Source of the DNA: G965212025 sp965212025
GTDB lineage: Bacteria > Pseudomonadota > Gammaproteobacteria > Poriferisulfidales > Oxydemutatoraceae
NCBI GenBank assembly: GCA_965212025.1
Contig: OZ243039.1
Coordinates: forward strand, 992,001-1,056,000
DNA length: 64,000 nt
Reading direction: 5' to 3'
This document shows, one piece after another, positions 60,736 to 64,000 of this stretch (positions within the stretch are counted from its first letter, which is position 1; each line of letters opens with the position of its first letter). The notes beneath the pieces were generated by a model, which was given only the letters and a program-made list of their open reading frames with translations, was not told the origin of the DNA and made no database searches. The position numbers were made by a program, and so were the translations under genes.

Positions 60736-61845
60736 GTGAAAAGAAGAAAATTTTTAGCGACGCTGGGCAGTGGAACCTTGTTAGGAGCTACGGTTGCCCA
60801 ACCACTGCACGCGGCATCAGAGGATCTGCGACCCCGGTCATGGGACTGGCGCATGGTGACGACCTGGCCCAAAAATTTCCCCCTGCTGGGAACCGGGGCA
60901 GAGGAACTGGCGAGACAGATTACGGGCATGTCAGGCGGGCGTTTGCGGGTCAAAGTCTACGCAGCTGGCGAACTGGTGCCTGCTTTTGGTGTTTTTGATG
61001 CAGTCTCTGACGGAGCCGCACAAATGGGTCACGGTGCTGCTTATTACTGGAAGGGAAAAAATCCTGCTTTCCAGTTTTTCTCGACCGTTCCTTTCGGCAT
61101 GAATGCCTTGGAATCCAGCTCTTGGTTACTGGAAGGGGGCGGTCTCGATTTGTGGCGGGAAGCCTACCGGCCGTATGGCTTAATCCCGATGATAGCGGGC
61201 AATACCTCCATGCAAATGGCGGGCTGGTTTAATCGCAAAATTGAGTCTCTTGGGGATTTCAAAGGTCTCAAGATGCGCATACCGGGTCTGGGAGGAGAAG
61301 TATTGAGACGCTTGGGCGGCACACCGGTGAATTTGCCAGGTGGCGAATTGCTGACAGCGATGCAAACCGGCGTCATAGACGCCACAGAGTGGATCAATCC
61401 CTACAGCGACCTGGCTTTTGGTTTACATAAAGTCGCCAAGTATTACTACTACCCGGGCTGGCATGAGCCAGGAACCGTTCTGGAGTGCATGGTGAACGCC
61501 GAGGCGTTTGCAAAGCTTCCGGAAGACCTTCAGGCGATCGTGAAAAACGCGGCTACGGCTGCGTGCCTGAGGATGCTCGCCGAAAATGCCGCGCGTAACC
61601 GCGGTGCCTTACAGTCTTTGGTGCAAAAGCATAAAGTGCATTTGCTGCGTTTGCCAGACTCGGTGTTGATGCAACTCGGAAAAGTTTCTCTTGAAGTGGT
61701 TGACGCACTTGCCAAGGAGAGCGATTTTGCCAAGCGCGTTCATGACTCCTACCAGAAATTTCATCAGAGCGTACTGGCATGGCATGAAATTTCGGAGCGT
61801 GTCTATTACGAAATGGAGGCATTTCAGGCAGAGAAGCTTCCCTGA
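60736..61845 (+). CDS. TRAP transporter substrate-binding protein, TakP-like
   Basis: A 369-residue periplasmic solute-binding protein of the DctP/TakP branch that binds 2-oxoacids or lactate. The signal peptide has a twin-arginine-like start (KRRKFLATLGSGTLLG) suggesting Tat export. Core motifs are WRMVTTWPKNFPLLGTGAEE, KVYAAGELVPAFGVFDAVSD, MGHGAAYYWKGKNPA, RIPGLGGEVLRRLGG, DATEWINPYSDLAFG and YYYYPGWHEPG. The GTG start has GGGAG 4 bases upstream. It faces its presumed membrane partners, ending 19 bp from dctM on the opposite strand, which is unusual. Confidence 0.93.
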   Translation: MKRRKFLATLGSGTLLGATVAQPLHAASEDLRPRSWDWRMVTTWPKNFPLLGTGAEELARQITGMSGGRLRVKVYAAGELVPAFGVFDAVSDGAAQMGHGAAYYWKGKNPAFQFFSTVPFGMNALESSSWLLEGGGLDLWREAYRPYGLIPMIAGNTSMQMAGWFNRKIESLGDFKGLKMRIPGLGGEVLRRLGGTPVNLPGGELLTAMQTGVIDATEWINPYSDLAFGLHKVAKYYYYPGWHEPGTVLECMVNAEAFAKLPEDLQAIVKNAATAACLRMLAENAARNRGALQSLVQKHKVHLLRLPDSVLMQLGKVSLEVVDALAKESDFAKRVHDSYQKFHQSVLAWHEISERVYYEMEAFQAEKLP

Positions 61846-61864
61846 GGGGGGTCGCGAAATGTTT

Positions 61865-63235
61865 CTAAAAAAGGACTCCAGGCAGCCATGTCGCCAGCCC
61901 GGGCCAGACGACGAGTATGCCGATCATCAGCAGTTGCAGCGCCACGAATGGCACGCTTCCCCGGTATAAATCCTGAGTTCTGATGCTTGGCGGCGCGACA
62001 CCTCGTAAATAAAACAAGGCAAACCCGAAAGGTGGTGTTAAAAAAGAAGTTTGCAGGTTTATTGCCATGAGGACGCCAAGCCAAATTGGGTCAGCACCCA
62101 TCACCAGCAGTGCGGGAGCCACGATGGGAACCACGACCAACGTGATTTCAATGAAGTCCAGAACAAAGCCCAAGACAAACATGAGCAGCATGACGAAAGC
62201 CAGTGCTGCGAAGTAGCCTCCCGGGAGATCGGACAAAAAGCTGTTGATGACGGTGTCACCACCGTAGCCACGGAATACCAGAGAGAAAAAAGTGGCTCCT
62301 ATCAGGATCATGAATACCATGCAGCTGATTCGCGTGGCTTCCCTGACAATCTCTTTTAGCAGCTTACCGGACAGTTGCCGTTGTAGCCACGCCAGCAGCA
62401 GAACGCTGGTGGCACCGATTGACGCCGCCTCGGTCGGAGTTGCGACACCGAAAAAAATTGATCCCAAGACCAGGAAAATCAGACCCAAAGGTGCGAACAG
62501 GGTTTTGAAGGTTTCGCCGAAAGAGGGATGTTCCTGTTGGTCTGAATTTCTGGTTCCGCTCGCGGGGAAGGCATCCGGGTTCAGGTACGTGTAAATAAAC
62601 AGGTAGACCAGATACAAAGCCACCAAGCCCAGTCCAGGGATCAGGGCGCCGGCAAACAGGTCTGTTATGGAAACGGATTCGGGAGAAAAAATTCCCTGTT
62701 CTATTTGGGATTTCTGGTAGGCGGAAGAAATCGCGTCTCCGAGCAAAATCAAAGCGATCGAGGGAGGGATGATCTGACCTAGTGTCCCGGACGCGCAAAC
62801 GATTCCCGCAGCCAGACTCGGCTTGTATCCCTGCTTCAGCATGATTGGCAGGGAGAGCAATCCCATGGTGACGACCGTGGCACCGACGATACCGCTGCTG
62901 GCAGCAAGCAGTGCTCCGATCACCACCACCGCAAAGCCCAGGCTCCCTTTGTGGCCTGCCATCAGCATGCTGGTTTTGCTTAGCAGATTCTCTGCGATAC
63001 GGCTTTTTTGTAGCGTGACTCCCATGAAGATAAACAAAGGGATCGCCAGCAAAGTCGTGTTGGTGATGATGCCGTAAACCCGACCATTGACTGCCGACAT
63101 GATGGCGGCGTCAAAGTCTCCGCTGAGAATTCCGAAAAACGCGAAAAGCAGAGAAGCACCGGCCAAGGTAAACGCGACCGGAAAGCCCAGCAAAAGCAGC
63201 AGGATGACGCCCGCGAACAGGGCGAGGGCAATCAA
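61865..63235 (-). CDS. dctM: TRAP transporter large membrane subunit (DctM)
   Basis: A 456-residue polytopic protein with about 12 membrane segments, the transport subunit of a TRAP system driven by the Na+ or proton gradient. Typical stretches are GFPVAFTLAGASLLFAF, PLFIFMGVTLQKS, GIVGATVVTMGLLSLPIM and GIVCASGTLGQIIPPSIALI. It begins at a TTG overlapping the dctQ stop as TTGA. Confidence 0.95.
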   Translation of the reverse strand: MIALALFAGVILLLLLGFPVAFTLAGASLLFAFFGILSGDFDAAIMSAVNGRVYGIITNTTLLAIPLFIFMGVTLQKSRIAENLLSKTSMLMAGHKGSLGFAVVVIGALLAASSGIVGATVVTMGLLSLPIMLKQGYKPSLAAGIVCASGTLGQIIPPSIALILLGDAISSAYQKSQIEQGIFSPESVSITDLFAGALIPGLGLVALYLVYLFIYTYLNPDAFPASGTRNSDQQEHPSFGETFKTLFAPLGLIFLVLGSIFFGVATPTEAASIGATSVLLLAWLQRQLSGKLLKEIVREATRISCMVFMILIGATFFSLVFRGYGGDTVINSFLSDLPGGYFAALAFVMLLMFVLGFVLDFIEITLVVVPIVAPALLVMGADPIWLGVLMAINLQTSFLTPPFGFALFYLRGVAPPSIRTQDLYRGSVPFVALQLLMIGILVVWPGLATWLPGVLF

Positions 63236-63741
63236 CGGTTTTTAAGCAGTACGCCGGTGTTGCCGATGAATGAGGCGAGGCTTTGTAGCAGCAGCAGAGC
63301 AGCCATGAGCGGCAGCAAGGATTTTAATAAAAACACCAGAGGAAGACCGCCCGCTTCGGGAGAGCCTTCCAGGACACTCCAGGAGCGTGCTACATAGCTG
63401 AAACTCAGAACCAGCGTGGTGATGCAAAACGGTATCAGCAGAACCAGCAGGCCAAAGCAATTGACCCAGGCTTGGTGTCGTGGACTCATGTCCCGATAAA
63501 AGATGTCCACCCTGACATGGCGGTCTTCCTTCATCACGCCTGCCATGCACAAAGCCAATAGGGTGGCGTGCAGATACACGCTTATTTCTTGCAAGTCGAT
63601 GCGGCCGTAATCAAATGCATAGCGCAGTACGGCTACTGCGAAAGTCAGGAGGGTCAGAGGCAGAATAAGCCAGACGGCAAAGCTTTCGGTGCGAGAGATG
63701 AAAGCTTCCAGACCTGCGCGGATCGCGTCCAGCTTCCGCAT
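63232..63741 (-). CDS. dctQ: TRAP transporter small membrane subunit (DctQ)
   Basis: A 169-residue four-helix membrane protein with DYGRIDLQEISVYLHATLLALCMAGVM (given here in part as RIDLQEISVYLHA) and EDRHVRVDIFYRDMSPRHQAW, the DctQ signature. It pairs with DctM. The ATG at 63741 is used; a GTG at 63747 is also possible. It lies 19 bp downstream of the thrB-like gene. Confidence 0.93.
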   Translation of the reverse strand: MRKLDAIRAGLEAFISRTESFAVWLILPLTLLTFAVAVLRYAFDYGRIDLQEISVYLHATLLALCMAGVMKEDRHVRVDIFYRDMSPRHQAWVNCFGLLVLLIPFCITTLVLSFSYVARSWSVLEGSPEAGGLPLVFLLKSLLPLMAALLLLQSLASFIGNTGVLLKNR

Positions 63742-63760
63742 GCTCACCCCGCTTCCCGCC

Positions 63761-64000
63761 TCAGGATCGCATTTTTGCGGATTCTGTTACGGCGGTGGCA
63801 CAGTCCCTGTGAAAGCGCAAAACATTTTTGAAGTAATCGGGGTCTTTGATTTGTGTCAACTGTCCCGACTTGGGGAACAGTTTGCTCTTCAGGCGCGAGA
63901 TCCAGAAGCGCAGTGCGGCGCGGCGCAGCGCGTCCCGCCAGACACGTTCTTCCCCGTCATCAAGCACCCGCCTGTTACAGTAGCTTTGCATCAGGGCATG
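63761..64000 (-). CDS. thrB: Homoserine kinase-like protein, 3' part only
   Basis: An open frame running off the end of the window. The last 80 or so residues (ERVWRDALRRAALRFWISRL, KSGQLTQIKDPDYFKNVL) match the C-terminal part of ThrB type II homoserine kinases of the aminoglycoside phosphotransferase fold, which end with an AALRFWLSRL helix and a KDP stretch. The kinase motifs are outside the window, so the call is tentative. Confidence 0.65.
   Translation of the reverse strand, partial: HALMQSYCNRRVLDDGEERVWRDALRRAALRFWISRLKSKLFPKSGQLTQIKDPDYFKNVLRFHRDCATAVTESAKMRS

Overview
The window looks like a chromosome segment of an uncultured, probably host-associated gammaproteobacterium. Supporting gene blocks are yajC-secD-secF, argS followed by an FtsN-like SPOR gene, nnr-tsaE-amiB, queA-tgt, a complete F1Fo ATP synthase operon, glmU-glmS, and rpsU-gltD-hemE-trmJ. 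A type III secretion chaperone-like gene and a large GLUG-repeat exported protein hint at contact with a host, but that is inference. No rRNA, tRNA, CRISPR array, integrase or insertion sequence was found.

Layout. 1-9.5 kb (minus strand): a tandem repeat, an FtsN-like SPOR protein, argS, secF, secD, yajC, rmuC and queG. 9.7-14.2 kb (plus): nnr, an eleven-fold tandem array of the nnr/tsaE junction, tsaE and amiB. 14.4-17.1 kb: an ImmA/IrrE-type regulator with a DUF4411 toxin-like gene broken by one stop codon, then an orphan CesT-like chaperone. 17.3-21.1 kb (minus): a Memo-AMMECR1 fusion, tgt and queA. 21.4-30.2 kb (plus): murJ and atpZ-atpI-atpBEFHAGDC. 30.2-45.5 kb: a visibly more AT-rich accessory island between the ATP synthase operon and glmS. 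It holds a sigma-region-4-like DNA-binding protein, a small unknown gene, a GIY-YIG/DUF4357 protein, a YgjP-type metallopeptidase and a type I restriction locus (hsdR intact, hsdM and hsdS each split by one frameshift). Three diverged copies of a DUF2513-containing module lie between hsdS and hsdR. DUF924 and DUF4156 genes follow. 46-54.2 kb (minus): glmS, glmU, a galE-like epimerase, trmJ-like methyltransferase, hemE, gltD and rpsU. 54.4-64 kb: the GLUG protein, uvrD, a TRAP transporter with the binding protein convergent to its membrane subunits, and the 3' part of a thrB-like homoserine kinase cut by the window edge.

The most striking theme is repeated copying of gene ends and junctions. 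The nnr stop/tsaE start junction occurs eleven times. The 3' ends of the SPOR gene and queG are in tandem arrays. The hsdR 5' end has three decayed extra copies and the hsdS C-terminal coding end three look-alikes. A part of hsdM and the 3' end of the ygjP-like gene are each duplicated with an unrelated gene between the copies. In the nnr/tsaE array about 16 bp of similar sequence is visible at both ends of the unit, which suggests short-homology recombination. Together these point to a genome prone to local duplication and decay. All functional assignments rest on reading motifs and gene order by eye; no database search was run.
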